Source of the DNA: Brachionus manjavacas
Taxonomy: Eukaryota; Rotifera; Eurotatoria; Ploima; Brachionidae
Assembly (NCBI GenBank): GCA_019054805.1
Contig: JAHQIY010000024.1
Location: forward strand, 124,001 to 188,000
Direction of reading: 5' to 3'
Length of the DNA stretch: 64,000 nt
Shown: positions 32,365 through 43,600 of the stretch, piece by piece
How the letters are laid out: the number at the start of each line of letters is the position of its first letter
Numbering within the stretch: position 1 is the stretch's first letter
Translations under genes and position numbers: made by a program
Notes under the pieces: model-generated
Told to the model about the DNA's origin: nothing
Database searches by the model: none
Seen by the model: only the letters and a program-made list of their open reading frames with translations

Positions 32365-33809
32365 ATGACTATAGATTCGACTGGTTTGCTCTCAGGAAAA
32401 TTTATTAATAATGTTAGTAGGACACACAAGCAAATCTATCAAAGTTTAAAAAAAATACTTTTTAGGTAGAAAAAAATATGAGGACACTTAAATTGAATGG
32501 TCATGTTGGATTCGACACATTGCCAGATCAGATAGTCACAAAAAGCGTCTCGGATGGCTTCACATTCAACATTCTTTGCTTAGGTGAAACAGGAATCGGC
32601 AAATCGACCCTAATAGATACATTATTTAACACTAAATTTGACTGGCACTCAAGCTCTCACTTCGAACCAAAAGTTCGCCTAAATAAAACTTCATACGATT
32701 TACAAGAGAGCAATGTGCGCTTGAAGTTGTCTGTGGTCGAAAGTGCTGGCTTTGGCGACCAAATAGACAAAGAAGAAACCCACACTATTCTCTCGGATTA
32801 TCTTGACCAACAATTCGAGGCCTATTTGCAAGAAGAACTCAAAATAAAGCGAAATTTTGCCGTGCTAAATGACACCCGGATACATGTTTGCTTGTATTTT
32901 TTGAGTCCCACTGGCCATACCATAAAAGCTCTGGATTTAATTACTATGAAAAAACTTGACCATAAAGTAAACATCATACCAGTTATTGCCAAAGCGGACA
33001 CCATTGCCAAGAACGAGCTCTCAAAATTCAAGCAAAAAATCGTTCAGGATCTGATCGCCAGTCAAGTCAAGATCTATCAGTTTCCAATTGACGATGAATC
33101 TGTGGTCGAACTTAACGCATCGATGAATGTAAATTTTGTTTGAAAATTTAGAGTTAAATTTTAACCATCTTTTAGTCTCACTTGCCATTTGCAGTTGTTG
33201 GCAGCACTGATTTGGTCAAGGTGGGAAATAAACAAGTCAGAGCGCGCCAGTATCCATGGGGTGTAGTGATGATAGATAATGAATCGCACAGCGATTTTGT
33301 CAAACTGAGAGAAATGCTTTTGAGGACTAACATGTTCGATTTGATTGAACAAACTCATCTAAAGCACTACGAATTGTTCCGAAGAACTCGCCTAGTTGAA
33401 ATGGGCTTTGCGGACTGTTCTAATGTAAACGGAAAGGCCATGTCCATATCTGAGACCTATGAAGCTAGACACACAGAACTGAAAGCAGAAATACAAAAAA
33501 AAGAGGACGATATCAAGGAAGCGTTTGTTGCAAAAGTAAAGGCAAAGGAAGCCGAGCTCAAAGAAGCTGAGAAAGAGGTAGATTTTAGAATTTTAAAAAA
33601 TTTTGTTCAAAGTTTTATTAAAACTTCAATTAAAGCTACATGAAAAGTTTGTCATGCTCAAAAAACAGCACGCGGAACAAAAGGAACGAGTTGAAGAAAA
33701 GAAGCGAGCGCTCGAAGAAGAAATTAAGGAATTTCAGCGCAGAAAATTCTCTCTCGAGCAGTCAAGATTACATTCTCTTGGAACATTGAAATCGGCCAAG
33801 AAAAAATAA
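32365..33809 (+). CDS. Septin, SEPT6 group, 428 aa
   Basis: Four exons: 32365-32412, 32466-33128, 33176-33577, 33636-33809; 429 codons. Septins are GTP-binding proteins that polymerise into filaments at the cell cortex and cytokinesis sites. The segment [15 protein letters not shown] is the SEPT6/8/10/11/14 signature. P-loop GETGIGKST lies at residues 56-64; the G3 region reads ESAGFGD (DxxG in other GTPases); G4 is AKAD. The septin unique element follows, with [20 protein letters not shown] and [10 protein letters not shown]. The last 90 residues are a charged coiled coil ([11 protein letters not shown]... [19 protein letters not shown]). SEPT6-group proteins bind but hardly hydrolyse GTP and occupy the inner position of hetero-oligomers. 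The first exon is 16 codons and is required to reach an ATG in good context. Confidence 0.95.
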
Positions 33810-33979
33810 ATTTTTCATATCTGAACTTTTTTTTGTAACTAATTTTTTTGAAAAGACTAGCATTAAAAATATAAAAAAAATTTTATTTGTTTAAAAAAAA
33901 TTCTTATTTTTCATTTATAGATAATTGAATAAATAGTAATTTTTAAAAATTTTTCGACAAAAAAATTCCCTCTTGCTGA

Positions 33980-35677
33980 TTAAGATCGAAACATGGACAT
34001 GAGAATAAAAAATGCTGATAAAATCAGATTTAGGCTCTGGTGCAGAGTTGCAGCTGTAGAGGATGGATTCTTAGTTGTTGTTGTAGTTCGTGGTGTTGTT
34101 GGTGGAGCCAATTTATCAAATGTTTTCTGTTCAAGAAACATTGTTAACAAATGATGTTTGGATTGAAAATAAAATTTACTTTTATTGAGCTTAGCAATGG
34201 AAATTTTCCTTCAGAACAAAAACTTCCCGTAAAATCGTCCAAATCTGAAACATCACAAATATTATCCTAGATTTAATTTTAACTTTTTGACCAATTTACC
34301 CAGCGACCAGATCATAGCACCAGCTAATTTTCTCTTAGCGGCATATTCACACTTAATTTGGATACTTTTTGGATTATCATAGCCAACCCATTGATCGTCT
34401 TTGAAAGCAAACGGAACTTTTTGTTCTTCATTCCATTCTTTAGTCCAGCCATCTTTGAGCAATTGGCACACTTCGAAATAGGCCAGAAAGCCGGCAGCTT
34501 GTGTATAAGGTCCAGATTTTCCTGCTTCGGTTGCTGGCGCATTCATTCCGTTCATTTTTTTGCTTTTCAAAGTAAAAGTACGTCCGTACATGGCAAGACC
34601 CAAGACTAATTTTTCAGCTGGAGCACCAAGCTCAATCCATGCATCAATTGTAGCCTCCTGGTTCAAAAGTTGTTGATCTCCGGTTTGCTCGGATCGAGCA
34701 AATAATGGGCTGTTGTGACCGGTTTGCTGATTCCATGAACCATGATAGTCATATGCCATAAGATTGATGTAATCCAAATATTGTGAAATTTTCGCTGGCT
34801 CATAACCTGATACTATCTTTGGTTTCCAAACAGCTACAGCGGCAGTCAACAACAATCTCGGTTTGTTGCTGACAAATGCTTCATTTTGAAACTCAAGCCG
34901 AATGTCTTTGCACAGCTTGGTGAATCCAACTTTGTCCTTGTTTGTTTCGGGAAATTCCCAATCCAAATCAAGTCCATCGAAATTGAATTTTCTCAATATC
35001 TTTATTGTATTTTTAATGAAAGTTTTTCTTTTAAATAAAAAATAAAAAATAAAATTTTTTTTTCAAAAAGTTCTTATTCGGCTACCTATTTTCATCATCT
35101 TCACACAGTTTTCGGAATTTTTCAACACCTGCGCTTGCTCCTCCGAGAGACAAAAGAGTTTTTAAAGTTGGATTTTTCTTCTTTAATTTTCTAAAATCAT
35201 CGTATAAGCCCTTTGAATTTAAAAATAAAATAACAAAAAAATTTCAAAATGCCATTGTCAACTATTACCGGCAGTTTTGGGTTGTCTGAAATGTCATTTT
35301 TTTCAAAAGGCATCAGTGTCCATTTGTCAGCATCAATATTAGCGAAAGCAAAGTAAGCATGGGTACAAAGCTTCGGGTTGATGCTTTTTGGTATAAATTT
35401 TACTTCTTCTTTTCTGTGCTGTGACCAATTCTATAACAAAAAATATTTAAAAAAAAAAAAAAAATTAAAAATTAAAATCAAAAAAAAATTATTTAATAAA
35501 AAAAAAATAAAAAAATTATTAAAATTAAAAATAAATAATTTAATAAAAAAAAAATTTAAAAAAAATAAAAAAATTATTAAAATTTACCGTATAATAACAT
35601 CCTATCACATAATCACTGTTTATATACTTGAATAACCCTAGCAACGTTATAGTTAATAACTGATAACTGGTTCCCAT
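33980..35677 (-). CDS. Chitinase A, GH18, with Thr-rich stalk and hydrophobic C-terminus, 438 aa
   Basis: Six exons: 35588-35677, 35269-35430, 35086-35210, 34300-35027, 34180-34244, 33980-34126; 439 codons. GH18 chitinases hydrolyse chitin with retention. M at 35677 starts a secretion signal (hydrophobic about residues 6-16), followed by GCYYTNWSQ. SLGGAS is the first conserved strand motif. The catalytic DxxDxDxE is DGLDLDWE with Glu at about 150. Next come MAYDYHGSW, GLAMYGRTF, WVGYDNP and MIWSLG, giving a full active-site barrel. After the FTGSFC segment come Pro/Thr repeats and a final hydrophobic run (LNLILSAFFILMSMF), typical of a GPI signal. No chitin-binding domain is visible. The first intron is almost pure A/T. 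Confidence 0.92.
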
Positions 35678-36018
35678 GTTACTTATGCCAAATATCAAGC
35701 AATTTCCTAAATTGTGTTTAGAAATATACAAAATTGAAAATATCAAAAATAAGAGCAAGATATAAACCTTTTTATAAGTTATCTCTTATTTTAAGGGATT
35801 AAGATTATTAATTTTGTTTTTGTTTAATATCGTGGGTGACAAAATAACTTAATTAGTGAAAGGAAATAATAAATTATGTGGCCTAATTTTTCGGGGAGGA
35901 GAACGGAAATCTTCAATCCAAATCTAAGCCAAAAAAGGAAATATAATCTAACTATTTGGTTTTTGATTATTTTAAAGGAGTTACTTTTTAGTCTTTGTTT
36001 TGTTTGCTATTGCGTTTA

Positions 36019-36141
36019 ATGGACAAACACAAATTAAGCATTGGCAATTGTGTGTTAAAGGTTCTAAATCCAAACTACGAACCAAAGTCCACACTAAATC
36101 AATTAGACTCGTTCATTTTTAAAACCGAAAATACTTTATAA
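36019..36141 (+). other. Small open frame, 40 codons, faintly H2B-like
   Basis: ATG at 36019 to TAA at 36139-36141. The frame includes KVLNPNYEPKSTLNQLDSF. The spacing KVL...P......S..L...DSF loosely recalls the alpha-1/loop/alpha-2 of histone H2B (KVLKQ.HP...IS..A....NSF), but the match is short. It could be a processed fragment or chance. No neighbouring exon was found. Confidence 0.2.
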
Positions 36142-36744
36142 AAAGAGCTTAAGCATCAGTTGGTGAATGAAAATTTCCTCTTTTTTAAAAATGTGATTTT
36201 CTTATTTTTAGACCTTAGTATACATCCTTTAAGCTTTTAAATAAATGTCATAGGATTTACTTGTTTGTTCATAACTTGCTTTTTAAATTAATAGAACGAA
36301 TTGGTAAACTAATTCTATAGGAAATTTTCCAAAATATGACCTTGAGGAGACATTTTTTGATAATTATTGTTGTATAATATTCAATAAAAATTTTGTCAAA
36401 AAATTATCAGAAGAAAATTGATTTTTTCTTAATTAACTTTCATTAAGAATAAACCCTTTGATGTTTTTTCTTAAAAAAACTAAAGACACTGTGAATTCTA
36501 AATCAAAAATAAATTTAAAAGTATTTATTCCTAAAGACAAAAAGTGGTTCTTTAAATTGTATCTGCTAATAGATTCAATGTGTCACCTTAATCCAGCTTC
36601 TGAAAAATGTAAAAACTTTCTAATGTAAATTAATTTTTTTAATTCTTTGCAGAAACTAGACTAAGTTGATAAATTGAATTATTAGTTGATATAATTTACA
36701 GAATGATTTCAGTTCTTTAGAGAATATAATAATAAATAATTTTT

Positions 36745-37145
36745 GTCAATTGATGCTTTAAACACTTTGATTAATGTAGCTTCAGCATCTTCGATTTGTA
36801 CCAGTCATTGACAACTCGATTTAAAAAATTAAAAAAGGAGATCTCTGATCACACTTCTTGACTTCTTGATTACCATTTCTTTTTTCATTAGGTGCATCTG
36901 TCTGAAAACGTAGGCTTTGATAGCAAAAATGATCAATATTTTTTTACCTAAATAATTATTAATTATTTATTCAAGTTCACCTCTAGTATACTTCCTTGTT
37001 AGATTTGTCATATTTAATAACCGAATTCGATCGTGATGGATCGGATGTAGTGCGTATTCAAGAATTCTTTTCGAAGATATGGAGGCCACACTTAGCATCC
37101 TCAAAATGAGGCCTTACCAAACTTGTAAATTGATTCCATCAAGAA
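36745..37145 (-). pseudogene. LINE RT C-terminal relic, multiply frameshifted
   Basis: The minus strand from about 37140 reads FTSLVRPHFEDAKCGLHIFE, clearly related to [15 protein letters not shown] in the relic at 7565-8108. After a stop, a neighbouring frame gives NMTNLTRKYTRGELE (the DLxTRRxRGDLI segment). Later FLNRVVNDWYK and then VFKASIDK appear in other frames. The order is the LINE C-terminal order, with at least four disruptions. Confidence 0.65.
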
Positions 37146-37269
37146 TTTGACCTAAGATTGGGTTGCTATTTGGAAAAAAATTTAATAAGTACTGAAAAAA
37201 AAATAAAAGAAGAGTAAAAAAAATAAAGAAAAGCCTTAAACAAGTTGCAGTTTATTTGATTAAATAAAA

Positions 37270-37433
37270 TAGCTTGCTTTGTATTCAAGCATTACGTTTG
37301 CAAACATTTAGTCGGTCTTGCAATCAGATTAAAATATGTCAAACTAGCACCACCAGCAAAAGATGTACCGATTGGTGAAAAACGCAAAATAGGAAGACCA
37401 AATTAGACAACAAAAGCTTTGTTAATTGATTAA
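37270..37433 (+). pseudogene. MULE transposase relic: SWIM finger and C-terminal tail
   Basis: One frame from about 37270 reads ACFVFKHYVCKHLVGLAIR, the second half of a SWIM zinc finger (Cys-x-His), then PPAKDVPIGEKRKIGRPN. After a TAG comes TTKALLID and a stop at 37431-37433. VPIGEKRKxGRP...KAL is the same tail motif as IPLERKRRSG...NAL at 1666. One in-frame stop and no upstream transposase make it a dead fragment. Confidence 0.65.
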
Positions 37434-38330
37434 AATTCCTTTTTATTTTATTTAATTGTTTTTTAATCAATAATGAATTTAATTACAAATTAATAGATTT
37501 TACTTTTAATATTTAAATTTTACCGAACATTATATTAAATAATTATCGCAATAATAAAATAATGATCAAATTAAAATTTTTTTAATAATATTAAAATTAT
37601 TTACTAATTTATTTAAATAATCTGCAACGAGCAATGCTGGCGGAGCTGGAGTTCTATGGTGACCAACTATGGCAGATGCGATTCATTTTCCTCTAAATAA
37701 GACGATAATGAAATATAAAATAAAAATAAAATTAAAAATTTTTTAGTTAATAGAGATTTTTTTTGAAAGCAATTTTTTTTTTACCAATATAACTCACTAG
37801 GATGTTAAATTACTGAATTTTAAAATTGTCAAAAAACGTATATAATTTTTTTTTTAAATTAAAATTGGTCCATAAAATAATAAATAGCAAGAAATAAATG
37901 ATGTTTTATTAAATTTCTCATCTTTTCTCATGAAGATGGTAATCCCAGATCATATTTTTAAAATATTTTACATTTAAAATTTTTGTCTCTTCGTACTTTA
38001 ATTAAACATTTCATTTCAATTTAAAAATGACTTTTTAAATAAAAGCTTATTTTTTTATTTTCAAATAATGCTAAAAAATCATCTTTAAAGATATTGTTAA
38101 CAGCTTATGGTTTTATTTTTTTTGAGACAAAATTCATTGATACATCAATTTATCATTAAATATTTTTTATAAAAAATTTAAAATATGTACATGTATTTAT
38201 GAATTAAATTTGAATTTTGTTTTCAAAAAAAAATGCACAACTTGAGTGTATTCGTGTCAATTTTTTTTAAAATTATAAAGGTATTTTTATTTAAAGCTGT
38301 ACTAGCATTCAATTAAAGGATACTATTAGC

Positions 38331-38865
38331 ATGGGTAAATTTTAGGAAAACTGAATGATTTTTTTAATCGTTTGTCATTTAGCTCTCTCGACAAACACAT
38401 CACTTTTGATTTCTGCCATTTTGGCTATTTTATTGATGGCCTCAATGCAATTGGGAAAAGCTACCCTTGCTTCAAATGAACTATTGACCATACTAGGAGG
38501 ATTTCTAGGATCAATTCTTTTTGTTCTTTCACTTACAGTAACAAATTTTGCCGGAAAAAATATAATTTTATTTTATTTCGAAAAAATTAGGCTCTTGGGA
38601 ACTTCCAAAAGTTATTTTTAGGCTATGGATCACAAGTAAAAATTCCAGAGGTCATATTTTGCCTAGTTGGTTCAATGTTTGTAAGCTCATTAGTCCACCG
38701 TGTCTCGGCAACTACATGGTAAATTTCGATTTAAATAAAATCCCTAGTTTTAAAGACTTTAATTTTAGCTTAATATTTTCAATCATCGCTTTGTACTACA
38801 TTAACAGAGTATCTCAATCAGTCTACACTGTTCAACCAGTTCAAGTTTACAAGAAAAAAAAGTGA
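38331..38865 (+). CDS. KRTCAP2: KRTCAP2, oligosaccharyltransferase accessory subunit, 127 aa
   Basis: Four exons: 38331-38334, 38383-38537, 38591-38718, 38769-38865; 128 codons. KRTCAP2 (KCP2) is a small membrane subunit of the STT3A-type oligosaccharyltransferase that couples N-glycosylation to the Sec61 translocon. The first exon holds only ATGG; splicing gives MALSTNTSLL. Three membrane segments are visible: residues about 8-22 (LLISAILAILLMASMQ), about 35-52 (LTILGGFLGSILFVLSLT) and about 75-115 in two parts (EVIFCLVGSMFVSSLVHRV, CLIFSIIALYYINR). The family landmarks SNELLTILGG, VHRVSATTC and ALYYIN are present. The donor after SLT (38538) gives SLTALGNFQKLFLGYGSQ, whereas reading straight through hits a stop. 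The short Lys tail (KKKK) faces the cytosol. Confidence 0.92.
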
Positions 38866-39037
38866 ACAACCAGCATTCCAGGCTTAATGTGGCGAACAAA
38901 TTTCCTTATTTTATCAACTTTTAATAAAATCAATTATTGTTATTTTAATTTATTAATTCTTATAGTTTAAAAATATAGAAAAAATCAAAAACTTTCTTTA
39001 AGCTGCTTAATTTTAAAAATTAAATAATAGATAAGCT

Positions 39038-40324
39038 TCAATAAACGCATTGGAAATATGCGGTAGAAAATTGATTGAAATCTAGTCTGTCATCAGAGTC
39101 TTTGTCTAGCGACTTTAAGTACTTTTTTAATTCACTTTCAGTAAATTTTTTACCAAAGCACTTATTCAGACCATACAAAATTTGGTGTGCATCTTCTACT
39201 TTGACCAGTCCAGTCTTTGACTTGTCTAATGACTTAAATAAATTGAATTCAATTTCATCTACCGGTTCTTTTTTTGAGTCTAATTTTTGCCTCAAATATT
39301 TTTTATATTCACTTAAACCAACTTTGTCCAAATCTACCATTTTCAAGGCTTCAACATCGCCAACCAGCTCGGACATAAAGTTATTTTGCTGGCTGGCTAG
39401 TACTATACCTCGTGGCCGAGGAATTTGGTCTGCAAATTTTGGTAATTTAGTGGTTAATTCATTTTTGAATTTGCTAGAATATTTGATGGGATCTGTATTA
39501 AAAATTCCTTGATTTTTAATGCGATGAACAATTTCAATGTCAGGCGATTCCCAGTCAATGATCAAATTTTTTGGATCAGGCAAAATTGAGATATTTTGAG
39601 GCTTATTATAGACCACATTTCTTGTTTGCTTTTCGAATGATAGCCATCTTTCCAGGATAATTGGTCGTGGTCGCTGAGGAGCCTGTGGTAATTTTTCAAC
39701 TATAACTCTTCTTGCCGGGGGCGGAATCACTTTACCAGGTATGTTTATGACTTTTTTTGTAATCAGTTGAGGAGGTTTTGGTGGATTTTCTCTGATAATC
39801 AAAGGAGGTGGATCGGCAATCGATGCTCGACTTTGTCTTATAATGATGGGTGGTGCTGGCGGGATCTGGCGATCTGGCCCTACATTTATGATGATATCTC
39901 CAGGCTTTGGTAATTTTGGCGGATTCAAAAATCGCACTTTTATATCTTGATTGTAAATTAGTCTGGTATCTGGCTTTTTTCTTATTACATTTGGTTCTGG
40001 ATCTTTGTTAATGGGATAATCTTCCAATGGAATAGGTCCTTTCCAATTTGTGCTCTCTGATCTGTTGGTCCAAGAACCTTTGTAGCCATCTACAGTGATT
40101 TCAGAACATTCATCAATAGACAAAGGTTTCCGAGACTCGATAATTTTTTTTTCCATTTCACTTGTTACATTTTTTAAATCTGGTGAGAAAATTGTACCAT
40201 GTTCATTAATGGTAACAGTTTTATTTCCACTCTTGCGTGACATGTTACCCAAATTAATTCTAAATATGGGCTTAATTGCATTCTGATATTCGAGTGGAAC
40301 ATTTTTTTTCTCGTTCAAATTCAT
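39038..40324 (-). CDS. Pro/Ile-rich modular protein with C-terminal EF-hand pair, 428 aa
   Basis: A single exon, ATG at 40324, TAA at 39038. Residues about 125-255 are a chain of modules alternating Pro-rich linkers with beta-prone triplets: PPKLPKPGDIIIN, PPAPPIIIRQ, DPPPLIIREN, INIPGKVIPPPARRVIVEK, RPIILERWL. The last 75 residues form an EF-hand pair: a degenerate loop (DKSKTGLVKVED) and a near-canonical loop (DKDSDDRLDFNQ, with Gln instead of Glu at position 12, so calcium binding would be weak or magnesium-preferring). There is no signal peptide or membrane segment. I do not recognise the family with certainty; the IIxRQ/IIExW modules resemble those of cytoskeletal, cortex-type proteins of protists and small invertebrates (impression only). 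It is convergent with KRTCAP2, 172 bp away. Confidence 0.8.
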   Translation of the reverse strand: MNLNEKKNVPLEYQNAIKPIFRINLGNMSRKSGNKTVTINEHGTIFSPDLKNVTSEMEKKIIESRKPLSIDECSEITVDGYKGSWTNRSESTNWKGPIPLEDYPINKDPEPNVIRKKPDTRLIYNQDIKVRFLNPPKLPKPGDIIINVGPDRQIPPAPPIIIRQSRASIADPPPLIIRENPPKPPQLITKKVINIPGKVIPPPARRVIVEKLPQAPQRPRPIILERWLSFEKQTRNVVYNKPQNISILPDPKNLIIDWESPDIEIVHRIKNQGIFNTDPIKYSSKFKNELTTKLPKFADQIPRPRGIVLASQQNNFMSELVGDVEALKMVDLDKVGLSEYKKYLRQKLDSKKEPVDEIEFNLFKSLDKSKTGLVKVEDAHQILYGLNKCFGKKFTESELKKYLKSLDKDSDDRLDFNQFSTAYFQCVY

Positions 40325-40686
40325 TTTTCAAGCCTAATTTGACTTATTAAATAATTTTTAAATGGTAAACAAGCTTTTTTAAACAATGGTAAAATTTACA
40401 TTAACAAATTGGTGTCTAACCAAATTTGCTCAATTCAAGTAGACATGTATCTGGAACTTTTTTTTTTAAATTGTGAATATTATTTTTCTCAAAAGATTTT
40501 CATAGGGGGGGGGGTCTCGTAGTTTTTTTATTGAATAAAATGATTTCATGTTTTGATTTAAATATTTTTATTAATTAATTTTTCAAGAGATTGTCTTCGT
40601 AGTAGCAAATTAGACCAAATTAAGCGTATATAAAAAATATAAACATAAATTTTCAAATAATAAAATTAGTAAAATATAGATTTAAA
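40325..40686. other. Short spacer between two minus-strand genes
   Basis: 362 bp, AT-rich, with a run of about 11 G near 40505. It presumably holds the GT7 gene's 3' end and the EF-hand gene's promoter. No motif could be assigned. Confidence 0.4.
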
Positions 40687-43600
40687 CTAGTTAAAGCCTT
40701 CTGGTGGTAGGCCAACATCGATTAGCAAATGTGTATAAAATCTGTGCTCAGTTACATTAATAAGAGTAAACTTCGCACTGCTTACTCCATCCCAAGTCAT
40801 TCTATTCACGCTTGAATACAACAATTTAGCTCTTAAAAAACAAAACATTGTTTTAAAATCTGGAAAAACAAAAAATATAAGCATCAACTTACCTTTTACT
40901 CCACAATTGAGGCTTTCTTTTCTTATGCTTCATCATTGTGTAGCGGCCAATTTTTAATGGGGGTCGTTCGATTTTATATCCCAAGCCTTTAAGTCGGTAA
41001 TAAAGGTCATCATCTTCGGCACCTTGTCAGTGATAATTTATCAAATAATTCAAATAAACATTTTTTGTAAATCTTACCCCAACCCCAGTACAAATTGGAA
41101 TAACCATTAGATGCCAGAACATGCTCTGTTTTAAGAATCAAAACACCACCGATCAATTCTTCATATTGAAGTCTTTGAAAAAATTTTTTTTTAGATTTTT
41201 TAAATTAAAGTATGAAATCAAATATCTTCATAACATCTCTACTCCCACAAAGATACTATAGAAATATTTGGCCATTCAACTAATATCATCTTGTGCATAT
41301 AAAAAAAAATTCTATCTTTAAATGTGATATAAAAAGTATGATGTTCAAATTAACTAGGCTCTTATTTTTTCCTTAAATTTTTTAGTTGATTTTTTGATTT
41401 TAGTGCTGACTCAATTAATTTAAATTTAAAAAAGGCGATTTATTCTTTTTTTTATCAAAATTTCTAAAAAAAAACAGAAACCAAAAAATTTCCAAACAAA
41501 TTTTATTTATTTTTCTATAGTTTGAGAAAAAAAAATTAAAATCTAAAATTACCTCTCTAAAAATATAAATATAGAATTAAATGATGCTTAACAATAATTA
41601 TGTAGAGAATAAGATGGTAATGAAGATGAAAGTAACCATGATAATGCCATAACTGAACCAAATGCTTCCAAGCGAAACAGAAAAGCAATTGCATGGACAT
41701 TCAGAGAGTAGAAAAAAAGGCCTTAGCTTGGAAAGTAATACAAAATAATTAGTCTTTTTTATTTTTAAATTATTAAGGAATTGATAAAATCAGATATTAG
41801 AGTTGTTAAAAATTAACATGCTAAAAAAACATTTATTTAAAAAAGAAAAATAATCTCTCGTAATTTTTCTTAGACAATAAATTGAAAAAATTTTTTAAAA
41901 CTTTCCTTTAATCTACTTTAAACGCAAAATTGTAATTGAAAATAAATTCAAAAAAATGTTTTTCAGGAGGCGCACATTAAAAATATATTATTTTCATAAT
42001 ATCATCATGCTAAACGCATCGGAATTTTTAATATTTTTTGATCTTTATTTTTTATTATTTCAAGAATTTGGACTCTGGGTCAATAATTATTTTATTTCAC
42101 TTTTTAATTTTTTTTCTTAGTTTAAAATTATTTATTTGAAAACAACAAAAATGGCTAATTTTTGAAAGAAAAAATCACAATTTTGCAGGCTTCCTTAATA
42201 GAAAATACCTTCAAAAAATATTTCTTACTTTTTTCATAATAAGAAGCTTAAGATAACTTTCAAATTTTGTTAAATATTAAAATTATTCCAAGAATTAAGT
42301 TCCTAAACTTTTTTAAATGTTACGTTATATCTGATTTTAAAAAAAAATCATAAAATTTTAGCACACAAACTACTAAAAATAGCGAAAAAATTTTCAAATA
42401 TTAAAAAATTTAATCACTAGCTTTATTTTAAATAATTTCTATTCAAAAAATATAACGTAAGCAGATGGTGGCTTGGAAATTTTTTTTTTGATTAAAGAAA
42501 ATTTTCTTTCTTCCCCTTCTTTCTAACTCTGTTTTTCTCATTCTTATATATCGACCAAATAAAGTACTAGATTTAAAAATACATTCTATTTAAATTTGTT
42601 TAAATTTAGAATGAATTGAAAATGATGAATTAATATTATTATTAGAATTTTCTTCTTTTTATTCAATTTACATAATCTTTTGTATCTTTTTCTACTTTGT
42701 ACATGGGACTAAATTAAAGGAATTAATATTCCAATTTTATTCAATTTTTTTCTTATTTTTTTTACTTTATTTTATATTTTTCTAAATTTAATTTCATCGC
42801 CAATATTGGCGTTTATTTTTTTGAAATAATAATAATAATAATAAAGAAAATTTATTTTTCTGTTTTTGACTAAAATAATTCCCCGATTTTTTAATATTTT
42901 GTTTTTTTTTAATAAAGCTATTTATTAATAAATAAGAGTTCAATTTTCATAATTTTAATTTTTATTATTCAAGCTTTAATTCTGTAACTTATCCAAATTG
43001 TTAGAAGAGATTTAAATTTTTGGCAACTTGAAATTCATAATCATGATCACATGATCGAAACTTGATTGATTATTTTATTTTATTTATTAAATAAATAAAT
43101 AAATTGATTGATTATAATCTTAATATAAATGATGAAATTAGCTTTTAGTTTAAACTAAAATAAACAAATCTTTTTTTCTAAATTAATTCTTAAAAAATCA
43201 TTTTTAAAGACAAATTTAAAATTAACATTAAGTCGTCCAAATAGTGGATCAAACAAGCGTTTAAATCATATTTTAATATTAATATTTTAACAGTTTAATT
43301 ATGTATTGATTAAGATTTTATTTTTACTTCAGCTAAAAAATCATGTTAAATAAAGATTGATCATCTAAAATTAAAAATTGATTAAATCTAAAATTAAAAA
43401 TTTTGATTTTAAATTAAAATCAGATCATGAATTTCAATTTGCCTTTTTTCTTCAATAAATAATTTCTAAAAATTTTCGTTTAAATGCAAGAAAAAAAAAA
43501 AGTGTTTTTAGCTTTAAGTCACTTTTCACCTAAATTTTATGTATTTTTTTAAATTCAAATTTACACGTAATTCATTTCATCTACTCCAATTGACATGTGT

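Larger units (their letters stand above)
35678..38330. other. Intergenic region with transposon relics
   Basis: 2.65 kb between the chitinase A and KRTCAP2 starts (divergent genes). It holds a short histone-fold-like frame (36019-36141), a LINE RT relic (36745-37145) and a MULE SWIM-finger relic (37270-37433), listed separately. The remainder is A/T-rich without coding signs. Confidence 0.5.

Noticed and set aside
35378-35635. 85-codon plus-strand frame rich in Lys
   Set aside because: It is the pure A/T first intron of chitinase A read as poly-Lys/Ile/Asn.
38355-38621. Straight 88-codon reading of KRTCAP2
   Set aside because: It ignores the intron at 38538-38590. The spliced model restores the family sequence SLTALGNFQKLFLGYG and the remaining membrane segments.
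40500-40517. Run of G as a possible regulatory site
   Set aside because: A simple homopolymer with no second element; probably slippage or sequencing-prone sequence.
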